From assembly GCA_947628535.1 (NCBI GenBank), contig CANRAF010000005.1, positions 1 to 63,696 of the forward strand: a DNA stretch of 63,696 nucleotides, given 5' to 3'. Origin of the DNA: an uncultured Bacilli bacterium. GTDB lineage: Bacteria > Bacillota_I > Bacilli_A > RF39 > UBA660. The notes under the pieces were generated by a model. It saw only the letters and a list, made by a program, of their open reading frames with translations, was not told where the DNA came from and did no database searches. This document shows positions 41,038 to 50,426 of the stretch, piece after piece. The stretch's first letter is position 1. Each line of letters starts with the position of its first letter. A program made the translations under genes and the position numbers.

Positions 41038-41475
41038 TTATATATCAGTATCAATTCCATGTTCCATTTCATATTTTTTAATTTGTTCTCTTATAGATGC
41101 AGGACTTTTTTTAAAATATCTTGAGGTCCCTTTTATGCCGTGAACTTTTGCATAATTATAAACGTTTTCTCTATTATATTCAATAGGGAATTTTTCATCT
41201 AATATCTTTTCTAATATAATAACAGGAACAATAGATATTCTCCATTTTTTACAGTTTTTTATTACTATTTCAGATTTTCTATTATTACCTTTAGAAATTT
41301 CATATGTTTTTTCCATTTCTTTAGAAAAATTTACAAACTTTTTATATTCATTAACTAATTCATTTTCATTTAAAGTATAAAGCCATGATTCAAAATCATT
41401 TTTCCAGGTTTTATATTCACTTGGTATATCATTTTCTATTATGGTTTTAAATTGTTTAAAAAAATCTTTGTGCAT
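41038..41475 (-). CDS. Hypothetical protein
   Basis: 145 aa ORF, mixed helical; no family recognised. Confidence 0.55.
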   Translation of the reverse strand: MHKDFFKQFKTIIENDIPSEYKTWKNDFESWLYTLNENELVNEYKKFVNFSKEMEKTYEISKGNNRKSEIVIKNCKKWRISIVPVIILEKILDEKFPIEYNRENVYNYAKVHGIKGTSRYFKKSPASIREQIKKYEMEHGIDTDI

Positions 41476-41765
41476 TTAATCACTCCCATTTGATAAAGTG
41501 ATTATAACACACAAAGTATAATATTAGTTACGCATATTTTTTGTTTAGTATAAAATTTTACATATTGCGTTTTATTTATTTACAAATAGATGCAACTACT
41601 TTAGAGGAAATAAAAAACTAAAAATATATTTACAAAATATTTTTATGTTAATTGTTTCAATATAAAGTATTTATAATAAAAATAAAATTAATCATAAGTT
41701 TATTAGATATTTGCTATTTATAAAAAATATTTCATCTCATAACATATTATAGAAAGGAGATAAAT

Positions 41766-42383
41766 ATGAATAATAGACAAAATCATAATGGATGCGGACA
41801 AAAACCTTTTCCACCTGGTAATATAAACTTTGTTGGAGTTATTGGTCCTACTGGACCAACTGGGCCTACTGGTCCTGCTGGAGGACCTACTGGAGCAACT
41901 GGGCCTACCGGACCTACTGGACCTACTGGAGCAACTGGACCAATCGGACCTACTGGGGCTACTGGACCTACTGGACCTACCGGGCCTACAGGACCAACTG
42001 GTGACACTGGACCTGCCGGTGTTGATGGTGTTGACGGAGCAACTGGGCCTACTGGACCTACCGGACCTACCGGGCCTACAGGACCAACTGGAGATACTGG
42101 ACCTGCTGGTGTTGATGGTGTTGACGGAGCAACTGGTCCTACCGGACCTACTGGACCTGCTGGGCCTACTGGACCTACTGGGCCTACTGGACCTACAGGA
42201 CCAACTGGTGATACTGGACCTGCCGGACCTGCTGGTGCTGATGGAGCAACCCCAACACTAACTATTGGTACCGTTGATACAGGAGCTCCTGGTTCTACCG
42301 CTACTGCTACAATTACTGGAGATGCGCCAAACTTTGTTTTAAATCTTACTATACCTCAAGGACCTACTGGACCTGCTGCTTAA
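41766..42383 (+). CDS. Collagen-like Gly-X-Thr repeat protein, BclA-like (exosporium/spore-surface candidate)
   Basis: Long [13 protein letters not shown] repeat with [16 protein letters not shown] modules, short C-terminal domain; AGAAAGGAG RBS. Confidence 0.88.
   Translation: MNNRQNHNGCGQKPFPPGNINFVGVIGPTGPTGPTGPAGGPTGATGPTGPTGPTGATGPIGPTGATGPTGPTGPTGPTGDTGPAGVDGVDGATGPTGPTGPTGPTGPTGDTGPAGVDGVDGATGPTGPTGPAGPTGPTGPTGPTGPTGDTGPAGPAGADGATPTLTIGTVDTGAPGSTATATITGDAPNFVLNLTIPQGPTGPAA
41844..42235 (+). repeat. Collagen-type GXY-coding tandem repeats with larger nested modules
   Basis: Repeated (ggacctact)n-type 9-mers; a ~90-nt module containing GACACTGGACCTGCCGGTGTTGATGGTGTTGACGGAGCAACTGG is duplicated. 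Confidence 0.85.
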
Positions 42384-42390
42384 TAATTAA

Positions 42391-43473
42391 ATGAAAAAAA
42401 AGAAAATATGTGTCTATGCCATTTCAAAAAACGAAGAAAAATTTGTTGATAGATGGTATGAATCAATGAAAGAAGCTGATGAAATATATGTATTAGACAC
42501 AGGTTCAGAAGATAATACTGTTAAAAAATTAAAATCTCATGGGGTAAATGTAACAACAAAAGTGATATCTCCCTGGAGATTTGATGTTGCAAGAAATGAA
42601 TCTTTAAATCTTGTTCCTTTAGATACTGATATATGTGTTTGTACCGATTTAGATGAAGTGTTTGAGAAAGGTTGGCGAAAAACTTTAGAAGAAAACTTTG
42701 AAAACTGTACCAGGGCAAGATATACTTGTAACTGGTCTTTAGATAAAAACAATAAGCCTATAATTGCTTTTTATATAAGTAAAATACATACAAGAGACAA
42801 TTACAAATGGACACATCCTATTCATGAAATTTTAGAGCCTACCACTAAAAATTATGAAAAACAAATAACTATTGACAATATTGTTTTAAATCATTATCCA
42901 GATCATTTAAAATCAAGAAGTAGTTATCTTCCTCTACTTGAACTTTCTGTTAAAGAGAGCCCTTTAGATGATAGAAATATGCATTATTTAGGAAGAGAAT
43001 ATATGTATTATGGTGAAAATGATAAAGCTATAACCACTTTAAAAAAACATCTAAATCTTAAAACTGCTTTATGGAAAGATGAAAGATGTGCTTCAATGAG
43101 ATTTATTGCTAGATGCTATAGAAGAAAAAATGATATTAAAAATGCTATAAAATGGTATGATAAGGCTATTGATGAAGCTCCTTATTTAAGAGATTCTTAT
43201 GTAGAAAAAGCACTTCTTATGTATGAAGAAAAAGATTACAATAATGTTATATATTTATGTAACCTTGCTTTAGATATTAAAAATAACCAAAAAACTTATA
43301 TAAATGAAAGTTTTAGTTATGATCATACTATAGATGACCTACTTTCTTTAGCCTATTACTATAAAAATGATAAACATTTAGCCCTTTATTATATAGATAA
43401 AGCTATTGAAAAAAGTCCTGAAATAGAAAGACTTAAAGAAAACAAAAAAATATTTGAAAAAATGAATAATTAA
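42391..43473 (+). CDS. Family 2-like glycosyltransferase with TPR repeats
   Basis: ICVYAISKNEEKFVDRWYESMKEADEIYVLDTGSEDNT, VCTDLDEVFEKGW, then TPR-like helices. Confidence 0.88.
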   Translation: MKKKKICVYAISKNEEKFVDRWYESMKEADEIYVLDTGSEDNTVKKLKSHGVNVTTKVISPWRFDVARNESLNLVPLDTDICVCTDLDEVFEKGWRKTLEENFENCTRARYTCNWSLDKNNKPIIAFYISKIHTRDNYKWTHPIHEILEPTTKNYEKQITIDNIVLNHYPDHLKSRSSYLPLLELSVKESPLDDRNMHYLGREYMYYGENDKAITTLKKHLNLKTALWKDERCASMRFIARCYRRKNDIKNAIKWYDKAIDEAPYLRDSYVEKALLMYEEKDYNNVIYLCNLALDIKNNQKTYINESFSYDHTIDDLLSLAYYYKNDKHLALYYIDKAIEKSPEIERLKENKKIFEKMNN

Positions 43474-43482
43474 TTTATTTAT

Positions 43483-43509
43483 CCCACTGAAAATTCAGTG
43501 GGTTTTTTT
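43483..43509 (+). terminator. Rho-independent terminator
   Basis: CCCACTGAAAATTCAGTGGGTTTTTTT. Confidence 0.9.
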
Positions 43510-43532
43510 ATTTTTTTAGCATATAGTTTACT

Positions 43533-44330
43533 ATGATAAATTTTATAAAAGGAATTTTTGTAGGAATTTTTAATATTGTACCTGGTTTAAGTGGTAGCGT
43601 ATTACTTATTATTTTAAATCTTTATGAAAAATGTATAAGTGCTATAAGCAATTTTTTTAAAAAACCTAAAGAAACTATTTCGTTTTTATTTCCTATTTTT
43701 TTAGGAATTGTTCTAGGTACTTATTTATTTAGTAAAGTTATATTTATTTTTATTAAAAATTATCCAGAACCAACTTTTATTGTTTTCACAGGCTTTTTAC
43801 TTGGTACTATACCCCATCTTCTAAAGGAAGCTGTAAAAAATGGTTTTAAAGATAGTTATATAATTCCTTTTTTAATAACTTTATCTATTGGTATTTTAAT
43901 GCTTTTTTTAAGTACTAAAAATATAAGTTATGCTATAAATTATGACTTTTTATCAATTTTAAAATATTTTCTTATTGGAGCTTTACTTTCTATTTCTACT
44001 ATTATTCCAGGAATATCATCAACTGTTTTACTTTCTATTTTTAATATTTATGGCATATATATTTATAGCATTTCCTCTCTTAATTTATTTGTGTTAATAC
44101 CCACATCAATAGGATTTATTATAACAACTTTTCTTCTCTCTAAAATTATAAATTATTCTCTTAATAATTATTATGGTTATACTTATTTTGCTATATTAGG
44201 TTTTTCTTTAGCAACTATTCCTACTCTTATGAATTTTAGTATAACTTTTAACTTTAGTTTTTTAATAAGTGTTATCCTTGGAATTTTAGCATTTATTTTA
44301 ACAAATTATACATTTAAGGTGATGAAATGA
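43533..44330 (+). CDS. DUF368 family membrane protein
   Basis: FNIVPGLSGSVLLIIL and STIIPGISSTVLLSI duplicated motifs, multi-TM. Confidence 0.85.
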   Translation: MINFIKGIFVGIFNIVPGLSGSVLLIILNLYEKCISAISNFFKKPKETISFLFPIFLGIVLGTYLFSKVIFIFIKNYPEPTFIVFTGFLLGTIPHLLKEAVKNGFKDSYIIPFLITLSIGILMLFLSTKNISYAINYDFLSILKYFLIGALLSISTIIPGISSTVLLSIFNIYGIYIYSISSLNLFVLIPTSIGFIITTFLLSKIINYSLNNYYGYTYFAILGFSLATIPTLMNFSITFNFSFLISVILGILAFILTNYTFKVMK

Positions 44331-45067
44331 ATACATATTTAGCATTTACTTTATCAAGTATTGCAGGTCTTTCGACTATAATTGGAGCATTTGTTATATT
44401 TATGACTAAAAAGAAAACTTTAAACTTTTTAGTGGGCGGAATATCTTTTGCTGCAGGAGTTATGTTTTTCTTGTCGATATTTGATTTGCTTCCAGAAAGT
44501 TTTGGTTTTTTAAGTCATACTTATAAATATGTTCCTACTATTTTAATTGGGCTTATTTCTCTTTCTTTTGGAGTATGTTTATCTATTATTATTGATAAAC
44601 TTTTTCCGAGTACTTTTGATGAAAAAACACTTTATAAACTTGGGCTTATTACTATGATTGGTATTATGATTCATAATATTCCCGAGGGTATTGCAACTTT
44701 TATTACGACAAATGAAAATATAAAACTTGGAATTTCTATTACTATTGCTATTACAATGCATAATATCCCTGAGGGTATTAGTATTGCTCTTCCTATTTAT
44801 TATTACACAAAATCAAAAAAGAAAGCATTTTTCTATACTTTCATTTGTGCTGTTAGTGAACCTCTCGGGGCTTTAATTGCTTATTTATTTTTAAAACCTA
44901 CTTTTATAACTTTAGGAATTATCTATGCTATTATTGCAGGTATTATGATTCATATTTCAATGTATGAGTTATTTCCTAATGCTATTAAATATAAAAGATA
45001 CAAAATTACATATTTTTTCTATATTTTAGGACTAGTTTTAGTATTAATTAATCATTTCTTATTTTAA
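44327..45067 (+). CDS. ZIP family metal transporter
   Basis: HNIPEGIATFI and HNIPEGISIALP motifs. Confidence 0.93.
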   Translation: MNTYLAFTLSSIAGLSTIIGAFVIFMTKKKTLNFLVGGISFAAGVMFFLSIFDLLPESFGFLSHTYKYVPTILIGLISLSFGVCLSIIIDKLFPSTFDEKTLYKLGLITMIGIMIHNIPEGIATFITTNENIKLGISITIAITMHNIPEGISIALPIYYYTKSKKKAFFYTFICAVSEPLGALIAYLFLKPTFITLGIIYAIIAGIMIHISMYELFPNAIKYKRYKITYFFYILGLVLVLINHFLF

Positions 45068-46297
45068 ATCAAGGTTATATTCTTTAGAGATATCAAAGTA
45101 GTCATAACCATTTAGTTTCCCATTTAAAGCTTTAATATCAAGTTTACTATTAGAGTATCCAAAGGCAATTATTTTTTTATCCTTTATAGACATATTAGAA
45201 TATGTTTCGTTATTATCACCTTTTAAAATGTTTTCTTCTTCTTGGTATAAATCTTTATCATATTTTACGATTATTGCATCGCCTTTAAGGATTCCATCTA
45301 CAAGTTTACCTGTATAACCACAAGCGTAAAGGTTATTATCATTATCTTTTATAATATCACTAAAATAAGTTATTTTATCTGATGAGTATTTTACATCATC
45401 TATTTTTTTACCATTTTCATCGAATTTTACAATAGCAGCACTATACTCAGATAAATCTTTAGTATCGATAACTTTTGTTGTAGTAGTTAAAAACTTGTCT
45501 TTTACTTTTATAATGCTTGTAATACCATTTTTATCAGTAGCACCATATGAATTTGTCCAAACTTTTTTACCTTTTAAACTATATTTTATAATAATTCCCG
45601 AGCTTGCTTTACCAAGTCCTACAACAACGTAACCATCTTTTAAAAGTAGAACGTCATTAAAAGTGCCACTATAAGGACCACCATTATTTATTTTAAAAAG
45701 TCGTTTACCTTTTTGATTATATTTAAGTAAAATTCCTCCACCTGTTGTGTGGTTTCCTACATATCCATCTCCGTATACTGAAGATCCAACAATAATTATA
45801 TTATTATCGCTATCTAGTTTTACTTTAAGTAGTTCTGTTTTATCTAAAATACTAACATTCCTGCGCCAAACAATGTTAAAGTTTTTATCATATTTTACAA
45901 TTAATCCTTCAGATAATTTTTCTTCAGTTTGAGACTTTGTCATTTCTATTTTTCCAACAGCAATATACCCATCTTTTGTTTCTATTATATCGTTATAATA
46001 ACTATTATTTCCTAAATTTAATCCAATTTCATTAGTTATTTTCCCATTTTCATTTACAAAAATAGTTGCTTTATTATAACCATCTTTATAATCATTAAAT
46101 TTACTATGTCTATAATCACTAAACCCTGCGCCAATATAACCAGAATCTGTTAAAATAATGCCATTTGATATAGAATAAAAAGTACTATTCTTTCTATTTT
46201 GATAATATCTAAAAGCAAAGAAAATAAGTTCTATAATGAGCAAAGCTGCGAGAATTGTAATAATTATTTTAAATATCTTTTTTTGTTTTTTACTCAT
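45059..46297 (-). CDS. Membrane-anchored beta-propeller-like protein
   Basis: N-terminal TM followed by repeated DGYIAVG / DNNIIIVGSS / DGYVVVGLG type blades. Confidence 0.6.
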   Translation of the reverse strand: MSKKQKKIFKIIITILAALLIIELIFFAFRYYQNRKNSTFYSISNGIILTDSGYIGAGFSDYRHSKFNDYKDGYNKATIFVNENGKITNEIGLNLGNNSYYNDIIETKDGYIAVGKIEMTKSQTEEKLSEGLIVKYDKNFNIVWRRNVSILDKTELLKVKLDSDNNIIIVGSSVYGDGYVGNHTTGGGILLKYNQKGKRLFKINNGGPYSGTFNDVLLLKDGYVVVGLGKASSGIIIKYSLKGKKVWTNSYGATDKNGITSIIKVKDKFLTTTTKVIDTKDLSEYSAAIVKFDENGKKIDDVKYSSDKITYFSDIIKDNDNNLYACGYTGKLVDGILKGDAIIVKYDKDLYQEEENILKGDNNETYSNMSIKDKKIIAFGYSNSKLDIKALNGKLNGYDYFDISKEYNLDLK

Positions 46298-46490
46298 AAG
46301 TTATACTCCTTTTTTAATGTTTGATTTAATATAATTATATATTTTTTGAAGTAAAAAGACAAGTATAGGAGCTATATTTATAGTATGTAAATGTATCTTT
46401 ATTAATTTTTAATTTTTTCTATTATCATATACATTTTTATATTAATTAGAAATTGAAAAACACTCTATATTTCATATAGTGTAAGTAAAT

Positions 46491-49400
46491 TTAGTTTATG
46501 TTTGAAATCACTAAACGAGATGATATGGGAGTGCTAGCACGACCATATGTGTTCGTAAAGGCAAAAACCCCCGCAGAGAGTTTACCACTTGATTGATTGC
46601 CCAGACAGAGCCACGGATGAGTAGAATAAGCATTGTCTGCAGAATCTTTATTCCATGATTTTGTTTCTCTTATCATTTCTCCGAGTTTTCCTCTTTTTAT
46701 TGCAGATGAATCATTGTATGTCGTTCCAAAACTTATTTGCTCATAATACTTTTCTTTTGGATAGTCTTTTCCTGTTGTGTAATCTGTATATGTCGTACCA
46801 TTATATAATTTACCTTTGTATCCTGAATTAGATTTTTCACTGTATCCACTCATTTTTGATTCTCCATCATTTCCTATTATATTTAACATTGCAACATCCC
46901 ATGCTCCTCCAGCCATATCATATACCCCATATATATTACCTGTCGTGGATGCACTTTGTCCTAAATCTGTTTCATAACTATTACATATTGTAGTTGTTTC
47001 ACTGCTTTCTTTTGGTTGTGGTCCACACCCTGTTATGTAAATACTATTCGCATTATTTTCTACTTCTCTATCTTTTCCATATTTACTATGTGATAAGTAT
47101 GCTACTGCTCCCCATTCACTATTTTTTATTATATGTGTGTCATCTTTATCATTAAATCCGTATTTGTTACCTGTATTTTTCATTGCAAAAGCGACTGTTT
47201 CAAATGTACTTATTTGTGCTCCTCTCCATGAATATAAATTTGGTTTTATTAATGGACTTATTGTTTCTAAATTACAATTATTTCCTAATGTTGCATCATC
47301 TGTTGGTGTACACACTGTATCGCTAGAAAGTTCAAACTTTCCTACCCAAAATCCTGTGAGTTCTTCTTCTCCAAATGTGAACCCTGGATGGGTATAGGTT
47401 TTATCTTTACATGTAGCATCTGTACATTCTGCTTTCGTATTTTTTAATGTGCATGTCTCACTTTTTCCATTTCCACCTTCTCCTTGAATATTGTCTTCAC
47501 ATGTTATATCTCCAGTACTCTTATTTCCTTTTTCAAATGTTATTTCTATTGTTTGTGGTTCACTTGTTTTATCTCCATTTTCATTATAATTCCATACTTT
47601 ATATTTATATCTTGGTATCCATACCTCCATTGTACTTATCATATCCATTGGCACTTCTGTTCCATTCTCTCTTGTTTCATAACTCCTTAAATTGTTATAT
47701 ATTAATGTGTTGTCAGTATCAGAATAATCTTTAAAATTATCATCTTTACTTAATCTTTTTGCTTGCTCTCCTGTTAATGTACTTCCCACCAATAAAGTAT
47801 CACTTATTGTTCCATTGAAATAACCCCTATGATTACTTTTATTAGGATTTGCTCCTATTGTTATTGGTACTGTTGATGAAGTTATATTTTCTGTTTCTTC
47901 TTTAGTTCCTTGTAATTCCCCATTTATATATAACTTTAAATTTTGTTTATCTGTTAATGTTCCATCATATGTTCCTACTACTGTATACCATTTATCTTGC
48001 TCTATTGTTGCTTTTGATAACAATGTTATATACTTACTTCCATTATAAATTGCTAACTCTATTTTATTATTTTTATTATGTGCTATATAAAATCCTGCAT
48101 CTTCTGCATTAGATATTATATGTAAATTTGCATCGGAGCTATTTAAAGAAGAAATCTTAAATTTTGCTGCTACTGTTATTTGGTTACCTAGGTCATAATT
48201 TGATAGTCCTAAGTTTACATAATCATTTGTTCCATCAAATGTCATTCCATCTTTTGTATATTGTGCTCCGTTTATAATTTCATTTCCATTATCAAATTTA
48301 GCATAAAATAACTGATTTTCTCTATCTTTATGATTTACTTCTCCACTGTATCTTTCTTTTATTGTATTTTCATCTATTACCTCAGTTAATACTATCGCAT
48401 CACTCATTGTTCCTTGAAAGTAATCCTCATATTTTGATCCTGGATTTACCCCTATTGTTATTGGATATGATGATTGTACTAATGAACTTTTTAATGTATT
48501 TGTAATTTCCAAATTTCCATTTACATATACTTTTATATTATCATTTTCTAATGTTCCATCAAATACCGCTACTACTGTATACCATTTATTTGCCTCTACC
48601 AGTTCTGATAAATATGTTGCTGTATAACCACTTCCATTATATATTGATATTCCAATTTTATTTTTATATATTTGTAGCCCAAATCCAGAATTTTCTGCAT
48701 TTCCTATTAAATACTGATCTTCTTGTTCATCTATTTTAAATCTTGATATTACAGTTAACTTATCTCCTAATTCCCTTTTTGCATAGCCCATATCTATGTA
48801 ATCACTAGTGCCATTGAATTCTTTTCCTTCAATTGTTTTCCCTTCATTATAAGCCTTAGTATGATCATATGTTACACTATTTGCCCACATCTTATTATTG
48901 TAATCATACCATTTATAACTTTCTATTTTATTATCTTTATCCGCTTTCCTCCATACATCTTTCTTACTATCATAATATACTGGTATCATTGAATCAGAAA
49001 GTACTGGCTTATTTGCTCCACTTTTATCTAAGTTCTCTTCATATTCTCTTTGTTTCGCTTCTACTTGTATCTTTAATATCGCTTTTGCATCTTCTATTTG
49101 CTCTATCTCTTCTTCATGTTCTTTATCTAACCATATCCTTAAACTATAATTTATTATCTCTTTCTCATTTATTATATTACTATCTATTATATTTTTTACA
49201 TCACCTATATTCATTGGTCCCATTTCTTCTCCGTTGACTTCAAGACCTATTTTTATATATTTATCTAGTATTTTATTTTCTGTTGTTTCTTCATTCACTA
49301 GTTTTACATCATACTTTGCTACTTCACTTCCTATGTTCTTTATACTAAATTTATATGGTTCTCCTAATAATCCATCTTTATCTTCTTTTACTTCTATTCC

Positions 49401-49610
49401 TTTATTCATACTTTCATAATATTCAGAAAGTTCTAGTTCTACACTTCCTGCTTTTATTACTTGTTCGTTTTTACTATCTGTCTCTCCTTTTAATATTGCA
49501 TAACTTGTTCCCACTATTAAAGACAGTAGTCCTACTACTGTTATTATTAGAGATGTTATATATTTTATTTTTCTTTTATATAACCCCCCCCCAGGTATAA
49601 TTTTCTTCAT
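46491..49610 (-). CDS. Large surface protein P2: TasA/SipW-like N-terminus, two LamG-like domains, FGE-sulfatase/C-type-lectin-like C-terminal domain; in frame through a G9 tract
   Basis: Start ATG 49610 (ORF track begins 49619); MKKIIPGGGLYKRKIKY...GTSYAILKGETDSKNEQVIKAGSVELELSEYYES; LamG repeats; GVYDMAGGAWDVA. Confidence 0.88.
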   Translation of the reverse strand: MKKIIPGGGLYKRKIKYITSLIITVVGLLSLIVGTSYAILKGETDSKNEQVIKAGSVELELSEYYESMNKGIEVKEDKDGLLGEPYKFSIKNIGSEVAKYDVKLVNEETTENKILDKYIKIGLEVNGEEMGPMNIGDVKNIIDSNIINEKEIINYSLRIWLDKEHEEEIEQIEDAKAILKIQVEAKQREYEENLDKSGANKPVLSDSMIPVYYDSKKDVWRKADKDNKIESYKWYDYNNKMWANSVTYDHTKAYNEGKTIEGKEFNGTSDYIDMGYAKRELGDKLTVISRFKIDEQEDQYLIGNAENSGFGLQIYKNKIGISIYNGSGYTATYLSELVEANKWYTVVAVFDGTLENDNIKVYVNGNLEITNTLKSSLVQSSYPITIGVNPGSKYEDYFQGTMSDAIVLTEVIDENTIKERYSGEVNHKDRENQLFYAKFDNGNEIINGAQYTKDGMTFDGTNDYVNLGLSNYDLGNQITVAAKFKISSLNSSDANLHIISNAEDAGFYIAHNKNNKIELAIYNGSKYITLLSKATIEQDKWYTVVGTYDGTLTDKQNLKLYINGELQGTKEETENITSSTVPITIGANPNKSNHRGYFNGTISDTLLVGSTLTGEQAKRLSKDDNFKDYSDTDNTLIYNNLRSYETRENGTEVPMDMISTMEVWIPRYKYKVWNYNENGDKTSEPQTIEITFEKGNKSTGDITCEDNIQGEGGNGKSETCTLKNTKAECTDATCKDKTYTHPGFTFGEEELTGFWVGKFELSSDTVCTPTDDATLGNNCNLETISPLIKPNLYSWRGAQISTFETVAFAMKNTGNKYGFNDKDDTHIIKNSEWGAVAYLSHSKYGKDREVENNANSIYITGCGPQPKESSETTTICNSYETDLGQSASTTGNIYGVYDMAGGAWDVAMLNIIGNDGESKMSGYSEKSNSGYKGKLYNGTTYTDYTTGKDYPKEKYYEQISFGTTYNDSSAIKRGKLGEMIRETKSWNKDSADNAYSTHPWLCLGNQSSGKLSAGVFAFTNTYGRASTPISSRLVISNIN
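49584..49592 (-). repeat. G9 mononucleotide tract inside the 5' coding region of P2
   Basis: ATGAAGAAAATTATACCT-GGGGGGGGG-TTATATAAA; encodes GGG in frame. Confidence 0.9.
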
Positions 49611-49641
49611 TTGAATCACTCCTTTAGTTTCTTATAGTTTT

Positions 49642-49670
49642 ATTATAACAAAACACAAATAAAAAAACAA
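49642..49670 (-). promoter_or_regulatory. Putative P2 promoter (TTGTTT-17-TATAAT)
   Basis: -35 at 49665-49670, -10 at 49642-49647, leader identical to that of P1. Confidence 0.6.
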
Positions 49671-49688
49671 TAACTAAAAAGTTATTGT
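49667..49688 (-). terminator. Terminator hairpin after the YtxH-like gene
   Basis: ACAATAACTTTTTAGTTATTGTTTTTTT on minus strand. Confidence 0.65.
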
Positions 49689-49701
49689 CATTTTTTAATA
49701 A

Positions 49702-50136
49702 TTATTTTTTTGTACTTTTTTCACTTGTTTTCTTTGAATCTTTTTCTTCTAATTTTTTTGTAATTTCTTTTGTTGCTTTTATTGCAGATTTTCTTAAATC
49801 TTCTATAGCATCTTCTACTACAGGTGTTGCTTTATCTTTAGCAAGTTTTGCTAAATCTTCTATTTTATTTTTGATTTGTTCTCCTTTTTCTTTTGCAATA
49901 GATAGAACTTTTTCTTTATCTAAATCTTTTATTTCATCTTTTATTTCTGATATTTTTTCTTCGATTTGAACTTTTACATCATCATAATCAAGTTCTTTTA
50001 CTTTTTTTGATAAATCTTCTAATTTTTCTCCTAAAATTTTTCTTGTTTCGCTACCTTTTCTTGGAGCAAATAAAACTCCAAATGATGCTCCTGCTAAAGC
50101 ACCTGCTATTAAACTTCCTATTCCTTTTTTACTCAT
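49702..50136 (-). CDS. YtxH domain protein
   Basis: GSLIAGALAGASFGVLFAPRKGSETRKIL followed by Lys/Glu-rich helix. Confidence 0.85.
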   Translation of the reverse strand: MSKKGIGSLIAGALAGASFGVLFAPRKGSETRKILGEKLEDLSKKVKELDYDDVKVQIEEKISEIKDEIKDLDKEKVLSIAKEKGEQIKNKIEDLAKLAKDKATPVVEDAIEDLRKSAIKATKEITKKLEEKDSKKTSEKSTKK

Positions 50137-50151
50137 TTTTTATCCTCCTAT

Positions 50152-50415
50152 TTATTTTTTTTTAAATATTTTATCTATCATTAAAAGCGCTTTTCCTACA
50201 ATTGTTTCACTTATAGTTGTAACAGCTTCAGTTACAGTATCAATTGCAGTAAAGAATCCGTTTACGCTTTTAAGTTTTTTGTTTACATCATCAAGAACAC
50301 TATTTAGTTTATCAGCAGTATACATAAACTTTATGCAAACAATTATCAAAAATATTACTAAAACTGAACAAAGAACTAAAAGTACTGTTAAAAGTGCTGA
50401 ATTTATTTCCATCAT
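50152..50415 (-). CDS. DUF948-like membrane protein
   Basis: One TM plus helix with DDVNKKLKSVNGFF; upstream of YtxH. Confidence 0.6.
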   Translation of the reverse strand: MMEINSALLTVLLVLCSVLVIFLIIVCIKFMYTADKLNSVLDDVNKKLKSVNGFFTAIDTVTEAVTTISETIVGKALLMIDKIFKKK

Positions 50416-50426
50416 ATTAATCCTCC

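Noticed and set aside
41738-41746. CATAACATA as a SigK/SigE-type -10 upstream of the collagen-like gene
   Set aside because: No convincing -35 at the expected distance and it would place the start of transcription at the RBS.
41783-42261. ORFs 41783-42007 (-) and 41830-42261 (+) in the collagen repeat
   Set aside because: Shadow frames of a codon-periodic GXY repeat; no RBS and composition is a by-product of the repeat.
14907-49610. Active DGR within the window
   Set aside because: No reverse transcriptase, accessory protein or template repeat seen; only target-like tails are present, so retained solely as a trans hypothesis.
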